Assembly: GCF_900115775.1 (NCBI RefSeq) | Contig: NZ_FOXS01000012.1 | Coordinates: 1-39,985, forward strand | Reading direction: 5' to 3' | Length of the DNA stretch: 39,985 bases | DNA from: Hymenobacter arizonensis | GTDB taxonomy: Bacteria; Bacteroidota; Bacteroidia; Cytophagales; Hymenobacteraceae | Shown: one piece after another, positions 17,124-24,743 of the stretch | How the letters are laid out: every line of letters begins with the position of its first letter | How positions within the stretch are numbered: the stretch's first letter is position 1 | Position numbers and translations under genes: made by a program | The notes under the pieces: model-generated | Databases searched by the model: none | Seen by the model: only the letters and a program-made list of their open reading frames with translations | What the model was told of the DNA's origin: nothing

Positions 17124-18332
17124 ATGAAATTGTTGCACGTCATTGCTAGCATGGACCCCAAATTGGGAGGAGTGAGCCAGGCAGTTCGAACCACCATCGC
17201 AGGCTTGGCCGAATTGGGCATCCACAATGAAGTAGTGAGCCTAGATGCGTCTGGTAGCCCAGTGGACCCATTTCCACTGCACGCAGTTGGGCCTGGCTAC
17301 GGCCCCTGGAGCTACAGCCCGAAGCTCCTACCTTGGCTGCTCGATAATTTCGCTCGTTTCGATTCTGTACTCCTTCATGGATTATGGCTTTACAATGGAT
17401 ATGCATTACGCAAAGCCCTGCACCGTTTTCAAGCACAGCAGGCGGCTGCAGGCTCGGAAATCATCCCTGTGCCTAAGCTCTTTGTGATGCCGCATGGTAT
17501 GCTGGACCCGTACTTTCAGCGGGCCACGGGTCGCAAACTTAAAGCTTGGCGGAACCAGTTGTATTGGCAACTGGTCGAAGGTGCAGTTGTCAACGAAGCC
17601 GCCGGCGTGCTTTTTACCTGCGAGACTGAGCGTTTGCTTGCCCGTGAGCCATTTGCGCCTTACCGCCCCCACCAGGAACTAGTAGTAGGGTTAGGGGTTG
17701 AACCGCCACCCTGCGATACCCCCGCCATGCGAGTTGCCTTCGCTGCCAAGTGTCCGGCCTTGCAAAATCGCCCTTACCTGCTTTTCCTCAGCCGCATCCA
17801 TGACAAGAAGGGCGTCGAACTGCTTATACAGGCTTACGCTCACTTAAGGATCCACATGGCTGCCTCGACGATTCCACTGACGAAGCCGGCTCCCGTGCTG
17901 GTCATTGCTGGTCCGGGTTTGGAGACTGCTTACGGCCAGCAAATGCAGCGGCTTGCCGCTGAGTTGCCCGAAGCTTCCGTCCTTTTTCCGGGCATGCTCA
18001 CCGGAGAGGCCAAGTGGGGCGCTTTTTACGGGTGCGAGGCCTTTGTGCTGCCGAGTCATCAAGAGAACTTTGGCATCGCGGTTGTAGAGGCCCTTGCGTG
18101 CAGCAAGCCGGTATTGGTTTCCAATCAGGTAAACATCTGGCGTGAGATTGTCGCTATGAATGGGGGCTTGGCAGAAGATGATACGCTGCCCGGTACCCAG
18201 CGTTTGTTAGAAGGCTGGTGTGAACTGGCAGAGCACGAAAAGCAAGTCATGAGTGAACGCGCTCAAGCAACGTACCGCATGCATTTCGCCGTGGGGCCAG
18301 CAGCAGCGAAAATGGCAGCGGTCTTATATTAA
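17124..18332 (+). CDS. Family 4 glycosyltransferase
   Basis: A GT4 enzyme of 402 residues from the ATG at 17124. An upstream GTG at 17103 would add seven residues, but MKLLHVIASMDPKLGGVSQA is the standard start of this group, with the G-G-V-S/A-x loop. HGLWLYNGYALRKAL and the MPHGMLDPYFQR segment are characteristic of a GT4 group common in exopolysaccharide clusters next to WcaF-type acetyltransferases. The C-terminal domain has YLLFLSRIHDKKGVELLIQA and an E-x7-E-like HQENFGIAVVEALACSKPVL. The next gene is indeed a WcaF-like acetyltransferase, 182 bp on. All motifs intact. Sugar specificity unknown. Confidence 0.9.
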   Translation: MKLLHVIASMDPKLGGVSQAVRTTIAGLAELGIHNEVVSLDASGSPVDPFPLHAVGPGYGPWSYSPKLLPWLLDNFARFDSVLLHGLWLYNGYALRKALHRFQAQQAAAGSEIIPVPKLFVMPHGMLDPYFQRATGRKLKAWRNQLYWQLVEGAVVNEAAGVLFTCETERLLAREPFAPYRPHQELVVGLGVEPPPCDTPAMRVAFAAKCPALQNRPYLLFLSRIHDKKGVELLIQAYAHLRIHMAASTIPLTKPAPVLVIAGPGLETAYGQQMQRLAAELPEASVLFPGMLTGEAKWGAFYGCEAFVLPSHQENFGIAVVEALACSKPVLVSNQVNIWREIVAMNGGLAEDDTLPGTQRLLEGWCELAEHEKQVMSERAQATYRMHFAVGPAAAKMAAVLY

Positions 18333-18514
18333 AGGCTTTATCTTTAAGGGTATGGGCTGCCACAAATGATTTAAAATTAACCGACATGGTAGATTAGAAA
18401 GCCAAGATACTACCGAAGGATTTCTGTGTTAGGAAACAAGGCGGTTTTATAACCTCGTTCTGTTTATTTGGGTATCGGGTGTATAGTAGGCCATAACTAT
18501 AGTTTAATTTTAAA

Positions 18515-19060
18515 ATGAGCACTAATGTTGATACCCATACGGGCCCGTCTTTTTCGTTGCGCAACCGCCTTGCAAGAGTTGTATGGGGAGTGTTTTCATT
18601 CCTGCTGTTTCGCCTTTCTCCAAAACCTTTGCACAGTTGGCGCTCCTTTGTGCTGCGGTGTTTTGGTGCCAAAGTTGGCCAGGGAGTGCATGTGTACCCA
18701 GGCGTAAAGATTTGGGCTCCCTGGAACCTCGAATTAGCCGATGAATGCGGAATTGCGAGTGGGGTCACGCTATACTGCCAAGGGAAAATCACAGTGGGTT
18801 ACCGGACGGTTATCTCTCAAGGAGCCCATTTGGTCACGGGAACCCACGATTATTCCGATTTGGGGTTTCCACTCGTCACCAAACCCATCCAGATCGGCGA
18901 ACAAGTCTGGATTGCGGCCGAGGCCTTTGTTCACCCCGGGATCATTATTGGAGATGGTTGCGTGATAGGTGCCCGCTCTGTTGTGACCAAGAATATGCCC
19001 GAGTGGATGGTTTGTGCAGGTCATCCCTGCATACCAATTAGAGCCCGGATAATTGCCTGA
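18515..19060 (+). CDS. wcaF: WcaF-like exopolysaccharide acetyltransferase
   Basis: A 181-residue hexapeptide acyltransferase of the WcaF type, named for the colanic acid gene. The N-terminal segment FSLRNRLARVVWGVFSFLLFRLSP-KPLHSWR is the WcaF-family membrane-proximal leader. It is followed by LRCFGAKVGQGVHVYPGVKI, WAPWNLELADECGIASGV and the beta-helix. The likely catalytic His is in LVTGTHDYSDLGFPLV. The end reads VIGARSVVTKNMPEWMVCAGHPCIPI, where the family usually has GNPA, so AGHPC is a small deviation. It should O-acetylate a sugar of the repeat unit using acetyl-CoA in the cytoplasm. The ATG at 18515 gives the normal length. Confidence 0.9.
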   Translation: MSTNVDTHTGPSFSLRNRLARVVWGVFSFLLFRLSPKPLHSWRSFVLRCFGAKVGQGVHVYPGVKIWAPWNLELADECGIASGVTLYCQGKITVGYRTVISQGAHLVTGTHDYSDLGFPLVTKPIQIGEQVWIAAEAFVHPGIIIGDGCVIGARSVVTKNMPEWMVCAGHPCIPIRARIIA

Positions 19061-19192
19061 GCCAGTCACCACCGCGTAGCACTATGGTAAACGTCACAAC
19101 TTGGTTGCTCATATGGTCCTAAAGCAGAGCATAACTTAGCCCAATCATTAGGTTTGGTAAATGCCAAATCTGATACCGATATTAGATTTATA

Positions 19193-20020
19193 ATGAATGT
19201 TCCCCTTGATTTAACTATTGCTATTCCTGTAAGGAATGAAGAGCGTAACCTGCCCGACTGTCTCAAAGCTATTGGCTCTGACCTAGCGTCAAGGATAGTA
19301 GTGATTGATTCAGGGAGCACCGACAGAACTGTCGAAATTGCGCATAGCCTTGGCGCCGAAGTGCTGAATTTTGAGTGGGATGGACGCTTCCCCAAAAAGC
19401 GTAACTGGTTTCTGAGAAATTACGCATTTACTACAAAATGGGTATTCTTCCTCGATGCCGATGAATACTTAACCGAGTCTTTCAAAACGGAAATGCGGGA
19501 GGCGTTAAAAAATAGCACCAAAGTTGGGTACTGGCTGAACTACACCATTCACTTTTTAGGCAGGGAGCTTAAAGGAGGATATCCGCTACGAAAGCTGGCC
19601 CTCTTTCAGGTAGGCTCGGGCGAATATGAGCGAATTGATGAAGACCAGTGGAGCAAGTTAGATATGGAGGTGCATGAGCACCCTATCCTGGACGGGGAAA
19701 TAGGCGTAATTCGTAGCAAAATTGACCATCAGGATTTCCGAGGCGTCTCGCACTACGTAATAAAACACAATGAATATGCCGGGTGGGAAGCCGCCCGATT
19801 CCTCAAATTAACGGGAAATAACTTACAACCAGCAGCAAAGTTGACCTGGAAGCAGCAGTTAAAATATCGTATGATGAAGAGCATATTTATGGGTCCAGCT
19901 TATTTCTGTGGAAGCTTCTTTCTTTTGGGTGGTTTCAGAGATGGGGCAAGGGGTTTAGCCTTCGCCATATTAAAAATGTCTTACTTTACTCAAATATATT
20001 GCAAATTACGTGAGAAGTAA
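19193..20020 (+). CDS. Family 2 glycosyltransferase (WaaE/KdtX-like)
   Basis: A GT2 enzyme of 275 residues from ATG 19193. A TTG at 19154 extends the frame by 13 residues, but MNVPLDLTIAIPVRNEERNL fits the family start. RIVVIDSGSTDRTVEIAHSLGAEV and VFFLDADEYLTESF (DxD) are clear. EVHEHPILDGEIGVI and HYVIKHNEYAGWEAARFL are diagnostic of the lipopolysaccharide beta-glucosyltransferase WaaE/KdtX group. The C-terminus has a hydrophobic segment (MGPAYFCGSFFLLGGFRDG) typical of this group. In Gram-negative bacteria such enzymes add a sugar to the LPS core; here they may serve the exopolysaccharide. Its last 11 bp overlap the next gene. Confidence 0.88.
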   Translation: MNVPLDLTIAIPVRNEERNLPDCLKAIGSDLASRIVVIDSGSTDRTVEIAHSLGAEVLNFEWDGRFPKKRNWFLRNYAFTTKWVFFLDADEYLTESFKTEMREALKNSTKVGYWLNYTIHFLGRELKGGYPLRKLALFQVGSGEYERIDEDQWSKLDMEVHEHPILDGEIGVIRSKIDHQDFRGVSHYVIKHNEYAGWEAARFLKLTGNNLQPAAKLTWKQQLKYRMMKSIFMGPAYFCGSFFLLGGFRDGARGLAFAILKMSYFTQIYCKLREK

Positions 20021-20486
20021 ATCAACTCTTTTTGCCGCACACTGGAAAGGGTTTCTCAAGCTTTTGGTTTCTATATCGTATTCCTGTTTACTGAGCTATT
20101 TAGTCTTTTTTGCCAGAAGGAGAAGACATATTAGTGAGCGGTTGATAAATGAAATTCCGCTAAAAAACACGTTCAAAGACTTTGTAAAACTAAATCTCAA
20201 TTCTGACAAAGAGCTGTATCATTTTTATACTAATTTAATAGGAAATATAATTATATTCATTCCTGTTCCAGCAATATTTATCTTGTTTAAAATAGAAAGT
20301 TCCAGAACCATTCTATTCCTATCATTCTTACTTAGCCTTTTTATTGAATGTATTCAGTATGTTTTTAGAATAGGAGTGGCCGACGTTGACGACATCATTC
20401 TGAATGTTATGGGTTCAGCATTGGGTTTATTACTTATATGCCACTCGGGAATAGGAAACTGTACGATAGCAAATTCAGACTCATAA
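20010..20486 (+). CDS. VanZ-like family membrane protein
   Basis: A 158-residue membrane protein with about four hydrophobic segments. The segment NLIGNIIIFIPVPAIFILF followed by LFIECIQYVFRIGVADVDDIILNVMGSALGLLL is the VanZ-family signature (N-x-x-G-N-x-x-x-F-x-P ... E-x-x-Q ... R-x-x-D-x-x-D-x-x-x-N-x-x-G). VanZ proteins are associated with teicoplanin resistance and with cell-envelope loci, but the biochemical function is not established. The start is a GTG at 20010 inside the end of the preceding glycosyltransferase gene (11-bp overlap), so it is translationally coupled to it. It lies directly before an island of dead genes. Assignment firm; role in this locus unknown. Confidence 0.85.
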   Translation: MRSKSTLFAAHWKGFLKLLVSISYSCLLSYLVFFARRRRHISERLINEIPLKNTFKDFVKLNLNSDKELYHFYTNLIGNIIIFIPVPAIFILFKIESSRTILFLSFLLSLFIECIQYVFRIGVADVDDIILNVMGSALGLLLICHSGIGNCTIANSDS

Positions 20487-20679
20487 AATTAGGTAAAGCT
20501 TTATATGAGCAATTCCAATAGATCAAAAAGTGGTTTCTGCTTTTCTGTCTTGAATTGATTAGGTTATCGATGAGATAATTTATTGATCAGCTTAGGTCGT
20601 TAATGATGTACAGTAATTAAGTAGTTTGGGGACAGCCAATTAAAAAAGGTATAAACTTTATCTGTTATAATAACTTCAT

Positions 20680-21051
20680 TTGAATGTTTTAATAATACTC
20701 CTAATCCCTTATGCCGTGCTCTTCATTAGTACATGTGGCTAGGAAAACAACCCGGAGCCTACCGGCACACCGGCTATTGCAGGCAAATGGGACTTGGAAG
20801 GTATCAGCATACAAATAATCGACCTTAATAGACAAGGCAACAGCCTTCGTCCTACCACCAGCGACAACAATGCGAACATGAGTGTTGATAAAGCCCCAGA
20901 TGGCACTGTAACCAGTACATTTAGATACGTTTCGAACGGTGCTGAAGACTTATAAACAATTAGCGGAACTACCCTTTCTAATACGTATCCCGGCACTACT
21001 TATTATATCGGCCTACAGCAACAAAGTATGTGGACTTGTGAAAGAAATTAG
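20680..21051 (+). pseudogene. Decayed secreted lipoprotein gene
   Basis: One reading frame across this stretch encodes a lipoprotein-like sequence broken by stops. It has a hydrophobic signal NVLIILLIPYAVLFISTCG with a lipobox Cys, then an in-frame TAG (20740-20742, probably a former Lys codon). ENNPEPTGTPAIAGKWDLEG and further secreted-protein sequence follow, with a second stop TAA (20953-20955) and the end at TAG 21049-21051. The Cys-Gly-Lys start, Pro/Thr-rich linker and GKWDLEG motif are reminiscent of small lipocalin-like lipoproteins of Bacteroidetes. No start codon remains. This is clearly a relic, not a working gene; the family guess is tentative. Confidence 0.6.
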
Positions 21052-21056
21052 CGGGT

Positions 21057-21460
21057 ATCGATATCACCCGCCGCTCTTATCCGAGCGCCGTTAAAGACGA
21101 CAAATGGGCGTTTTTGCTGCCGTTTCTACTGCTGGTGCGCGAAGACGTGGCGCAACGGTAGCGCCTAATCCGCGAGTTATTTAACGCCATGAGCTACGTG
21201 GCGCATACGAGTTCTACGTGGCTCAACTTGCCCACGGTTTGCTGCCCTGGGCCACGTGCTCCAGCAATGAGCTTGCTTGCGCGACGCCCACGTGATCGAG
21301 GGCCTGACCGACGACCTGCGCCAGATGCTGCGCCATAAAGAAGCAAGGTCTGCCGACCCCTTGCGGTGATTTCCAATTCGCGCACGCTGCAGAGCACGCC
21401 CGAGAGCGGGAACCGGGTGGGCTACGACGGGGCCAATCGGCTCAAGGGCAGCAAAGTCCA
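21057..21460 (+). pseudogene. IS5-family transposase relic
   Basis: The reading starts IDITRRSYPSAVKDDKWAFL and LLVREDVAQR, then a stop (TAG), then RLIRELFNAMSYVAHTSSTW. This is the N-terminal pattern of IS5-type transposases (YPS-D-x-D-x-W-A, then R-E-x-F-N-A-x-R/S-Y-x-x-x-T). After a frame change the core sequence SNSRTLQSTPESGNRVGYDG and NRLKGSKV appears, which in intact copies is the first-Asp region of the DDE domain (D-S-R-T-L-Q-S-T-P-E-S-G-x-R-x-G-Y-D-G). Here the Asp is replaced by Asn. Stops, frameshifts and loss of the rest make it inactive. It abuts the dead lipoprotein gene with no terminal repeat recognisable. Confidence 0.75.
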
Positions 21461-21584
21461 AGCCCGGCCGCCTATTAAACGGGGCAGCGCTGCCATCAAA
21501 CGCCACCAGTCGAGCCAGCTCAGTAAGTGGACGTACGCGAAGGGTCTAGCCGGCACAGAAAGCGCTACGCTAGGCGTCGGCTGC

Positions 21585-21945
21585 AGTCAGAATCGTCGGC
21601 TGGGACGTAGGTATAGCGATACCCGAAGACCTAGTTAAGAAAGCCTTGCGCCTGGCTGAGCGACGCCCCTCGATTCAACATCATGACTGTATCAGGCAAT
21701 ACTGCGGCAACTCCTACCGGTGGCAGCGCACGGCATAGTGATCTTGCGCTGCCGCCGCGGTGACTGTTACGACAACGCGCAAGCTGAAAGCCTTTGATCC
21801 CGCTTCATAACGGAGGCGCTCGAACTGTGAGCGGGCCGTTTTTGCCGACTATACTAATCACTATTGTCATAAGTGTATGCATTCCAGTATTGACTACTCA
21901 ACTCCTTATCTTGCCTAACAACTTCTCCAACTTAAGTTCTAAAAT
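21585..21945 (+). pseudogene. IS3-family orfB (transposase) relic
   Basis: Pieces of an IS3-type transposase in shifting frames. IVGWDVGIAIPEDLVKKALRL corresponds to the R-x-V-V-G-W segment, and SIQHHDCIRQYCGNSYR to the H-S-D-R-G-S-Q-Y region with the second catalytic Asp. Then come RGDCYDNAQAESL (the G-x-C-Y-D-N-A-x-A-E region with the catalytic Glu) and ERAVFADYTNHYCHKCMHSSIDYSTPYLA (the Y-N-x-R-R-x-H-S-S-x-x-Y-x-T-P end). Several internal stops and frameshifts show it is dead. It follows the IS5 relic directly, so an older insertion was itself interrupted or deleted. Family assignment is strong because four conserved blocks occur in the right order. Confidence 0.78.
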
Positions 21946-22253
21946 TATCAATCCTAACCGGCCCACCCCACAACCAAGGCAAGGCGGTAGTGTTAGAAGT
22001 CAAAGAAGTTGCTATCATCGGTTGGCTATTCAATAGCCGGGCGGTTCCGGTCGCTGTTGGCTTTGCTGTTACAAGTAGCGTAGACTTGGCAAAACTCGTG
22101 ACTATGAAACACGTTGTCTGTATCAACAAACAGTTCGATCATGCCAATACTCGCCGCTTTAGGCAAGAGACAGAATTGCTTAGATAATGCCGCCAGCTCA
22201 AAGCTGTTTTGGTGGTTGGCTGCAGCGTGGCACAAGCCAAGGGCTAGCCCCGG
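21946..22253. other. Gene-free stretch after the IS3 relic
   Basis: No recognisable gene or repeat. Short open frames here give sequences without familiar motifs. It is probably decayed DNA continuing the dead-gene island; I could not find the outer terminal repeat of the IS3 relic. Confidence 0.4.
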
Positions 22254-22652
22254 TTGTCGGTCAAGGATAGGGCAATTACAGTGAAGTATTTTACTCCTTT
22301 AATAGATGATGGTAGCCCCTCGGTTTTGGCTAGTATATGTATGCTGTCAAGTTGCAGGGTGGAACAATACAAAAAGAATTTGTTCAAACACGATATGCTC
22401 AAACCAACAACTAGCCACAGTCTGTACTTCGAGTTAAACGTTGAAGATGGAGCACACCCCTTGCCATGTCAAAGCCGACCTAATAAAGACTTGTTTCACA
22501 TGAATGTATCCGCATTGATAGTCGGATTTGATTTGGTGAAGCATCGCTTCGCGCAACTAGTAGGGGCCATACAACCTCGGCTAGCAGTGCGCAGGTCAGT
22601 CAAGCAAGTGAAATCAAAGTTCGTTTCTTATATTTCCGAAGGGATTCCATAA
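22254..22652 (+). CDS. Doubtful hypothetical ORF
   Basis: An open frame of 132 codons beginning with a TTG and lacking a ribosome binding site. The product has no signal peptide, no membrane segment and no motif that I recognise. It lies between an IS graveyard and a GT2 gene, and the codon pattern is not clearly that of a gene. It may be a chance open frame or the remains of something decayed. I list it only because it is the longest open frame in 21946-22774. Confidence 0.2.
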   Translation: MSVKDRAITVKYFTPLIDDGSPSVLASICMLSSCRVEQYKKNLFKHDMLKPTTSHSLYFELNVEDGAHPLPCQSRPNKDLFHMNVSALIVGFDLVKHRFAQLVGAIQPRLAVRRSVKQVKSKFVSYISEGIP

Positions 22653-22774
22653 CCCGGATGAATTAAAATGGGGCACACCACAAATTTCGTCCTTTTCATG
22701 GGAGTTGTTAGTGTTTTTTTAGGTCAGCCTACATACCAAGTGAAACTGTATTGATGTATTGAACTTTATTTTTC

Positions 22775-23788
22775 ATGTTGCAAGTACCGCATCATTCCTG
22801 CCGAATCCCTACGTCTCCTCCCCATATTGCGCCTGTCAGCAGCACTATTAAGCGGACTTTATGGTCCGTAATGATTCCCTCTTATAACTGCCTTCCCTAT
22901 CTGAGACAGGCTATGGAGAGTGTGCTGGCACAGGATCCAGGCCCAGAATATATGCAAATCGCCGTTATTGACGACTGCAGTACAGACGGCGACGTATCTG
23001 CGCTGGTTCAGGCTGTTGGAAAAAACAGGATAGAGTATTTTCAACAGCCTTCCAATCAAGGCAGTTTACGCAACTTTGAAACTTGCCTCAACCGCGCAGT
23101 TGGGCACTGGGTGCACATTCTGCACGGTGATGATCGAGTGGTAAATGGTTTTTACAAAGAAATAGAACTGCTTTTCACTCGGTATCCCGAAGCTGGGGCT
23201 GCCTTCACCAACACAGCTGATATCATGGGGGATGACGAACAGTTAGCTATGAAGCCACCTCATGCCCTCAATGCGGGAATATTGCCAAATTTTCTATTCG
23301 ATATAGCCCAGCAACAAATGTTGGTTACGCCGTCTATTGTAGTAAAACGCAGCGTTTATGAGAAGCTAGGTGGTTTTTATGGATTTCTTTACGGAGAAGA
23401 CTGGGAGATGTGGGCACGCATTGCAGCCAATTTTCCAATCGCATACACCCCTAAGTGTTTAGCACATTATCGCTTCTCAACCTTTGGTAGTTTAACACAC
23501 TTCAATTTGAGAAATGGACGAAATGTGCAGGATTTTATAAAATTAATTGAAGTCATCCATAGTTATTTGCCCCAAAGTCGACGAAAATCAATAAGAAAAG
23601 CAGCCTTTCGTAATTATGCTTTGTATTGTGGTTCCATTGCTCACAGCTTATATGCTATAAATCCATCTGCAGCTTTCGTGCAAGCAAAAGGGGCCTTAAG
23701 ACTGAGTCAGGACATAAAAGTAATTTACTTAGTGCTAAAGCTATACTTAAAGGGTGTCTTGCGCTTAAAGCATGGAAAAGAAGAGTAA
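22775..23788 (+). CDS. Family 2 glycosyltransferase
   Basis: A 337-residue GT2 enzyme. The catalytic domain begins at about residue 30 with WSVMIPSYNCLPYLRQAMES, then IAVIDDCSTDGDVSALV, NQGSLRNFETCLNRAVGHWV and the DxD-type motif HILHGDDRVV (about 112). GGFYGFLYGEDWEMWARIAA carries the conserved E-D-W/x-x-x-W catalytic segment. The N-terminal 28 residues are a basic, Pro/Ser-rich extension not typical of the family, so the real start might be an internal codon, although no better ATG exists before the catalytic strand. It is the first intact gene after the dead island and leads into the ABC-transporter genes. Confidence 0.87.
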   Translation: MLQVPHHSCRIPTSPPHIAPVSSTIKRTLWSVMIPSYNCLPYLRQAMESVLAQDPGPEYMQIAVIDDCSTDGDVSALVQAVGKNRIEYFQQPSNQGSLRNFETCLNRAVGHWVHILHGDDRVVNGFYKEIELLFTRYPEAGAAFTNTADIMGDDEQLAMKPPHALNAGILPNFLFDIAQQQMLVTPSIVVKRSVYEKLGGFYGFLYGEDWEMWARIAANFPIAYTPKCLAHYRFSTFGSLTHFNLRNGRNVQDFIKLIEVIHSYLPQSRRKSIRKAAFRNYALYCGSIAHSLYAINPSAAFVQAKGALRLSQDIKVIYLVLKLYLKGVLRLKHGKEE

Positions 23789-23880
23789 ATTGCCATTTCA
23801 TTGATGATTTTTAATATAAATAACAACCTCCCTGTGTGAAAGAGGACTGCTCGTCACTTTTGAGATTAAACGTAAGTGTT

Positions 23881-24738
23881 ATGCATGATAGCAACCAGAG
23901 TAAGTGGGATTGGGAAATTACTGCTAAAAGCAGCTGGTGGGGGGCCAGCCCTCGCGAACTCTGGGCATACCGCTTTTTGCTGGGGGGCTTAGTTAGAAGC
24001 GACTTTCTGCGAGGCTATCAGCAAACCGTTTTGGGGCCTTTATGGCTGTTGCTGCAACCAATTATGACCACAATCACCTACCTGTTGGTATTTGGAAAAA
24101 TGGTTGGCATTTCCACTGGGACGGTGCCGCCAGCCTTGTTTTACTTAGCAGGCATTGTACTCTGGAACCTCTTTAATGATGCTTTTACTGGTACTTCCTC
24201 CATCTTTCGAGACAACGCCCACCTATTTAGTAAGGTTTACTTTCCCCGCCTTGTTATCCCTTTTGCTCAGCTCAGCAGTCACCTAATCAGCTTTGCCATT
24301 CAATCTCTGTTTTTGCTGGTGCTGCTTATTTATTATCGGTTATTTACCTCATGGGATTCGCACACGCTATTTTGGCTGTTGCTTATACCACTGGTAGTAG
24401 GATTGGTATGTGCCCAAAGCTTGGCGTTAGGTTTGCTGTTTTCCGTGCTGACCGGCAAATACAGAGATGTCAAGTTTATTGTAGGGCTTGGTGTGCGTCT
24501 GCTAATGTTTCTGACGCCTGTGATCTACCCCGTGCAATACGTAACAGAAAAATGGCGGTGGTTGGTCCAACTCAACCCGTTGACGCCACTCTTTGAGCTA
24601 TTTCGCTGGGCGATTCTTGGCCAAGGCATCGTGACCATCAGTCAATTGCTGTACAGCACTAGCTTCACTCTCATTCTGCTTTTGGCTTCCCTACTGACGT
24701 TTAACAAGCAAGGGGATAAAATAATCGATGTTGTATAA
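23881..24738 (+). CDS. wzm: ABC polysaccharide exporter, permease (Wzm-like)
   Basis: ABC-2 type permease of 285 residues from ATG 23881. A GTG at 23836 adds 15 residues but the ATG start MHDSNQSKWDWEITAKSSWW fits Wzm proteins, which begin with a short cytosolic interface helix. Key features are RELWAYRFLLGGLVRSDFLRGYQQTVLGPLWLLLQP (the coupling region RD-x-x-x-R-Y-x-x-x-x-L-G-x-L-W), six membrane segments, RDVKFIVGLGVRLLMFLTPVIYP and QLNPLTPLFELFRWAILG. These proteins form the channel that carries lipid-linked O-antigen or teichoic-acid chains across the inner membrane. The ATPase gene follows after 5 bp. Assignment is firm. Confidence 0.93.
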   Translation: MHDSNQSKWDWEITAKSSWWGASPRELWAYRFLLGGLVRSDFLRGYQQTVLGPLWLLLQPIMTTITYLLVFGKMVGISTGTVPPALFYLAGIVLWNLFNDAFTGTSSIFRDNAHLFSKVYFPRLVIPFAQLSSHLISFAIQSLFLLVLLIYYRLFTSWDSHTLFWLLLIPLVVGLVCAQSLALGLLFSVLTGKYRDVKFIVGLGVRLLMFLTPVIYPVQYVTEKWRWLVQLNPLTPLFELFRWAILGQGIVTISQLLYSTSFTLILLLASLLTFNKQGDKIIDVV

Positions 24739-24743
24739 GCCCC

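Noticed and set aside
18394..18792. A 132-codon minus-strand open frame
   Set aside because: It overlaps the WcaF-like gene in antisense and has no recognisable motif.
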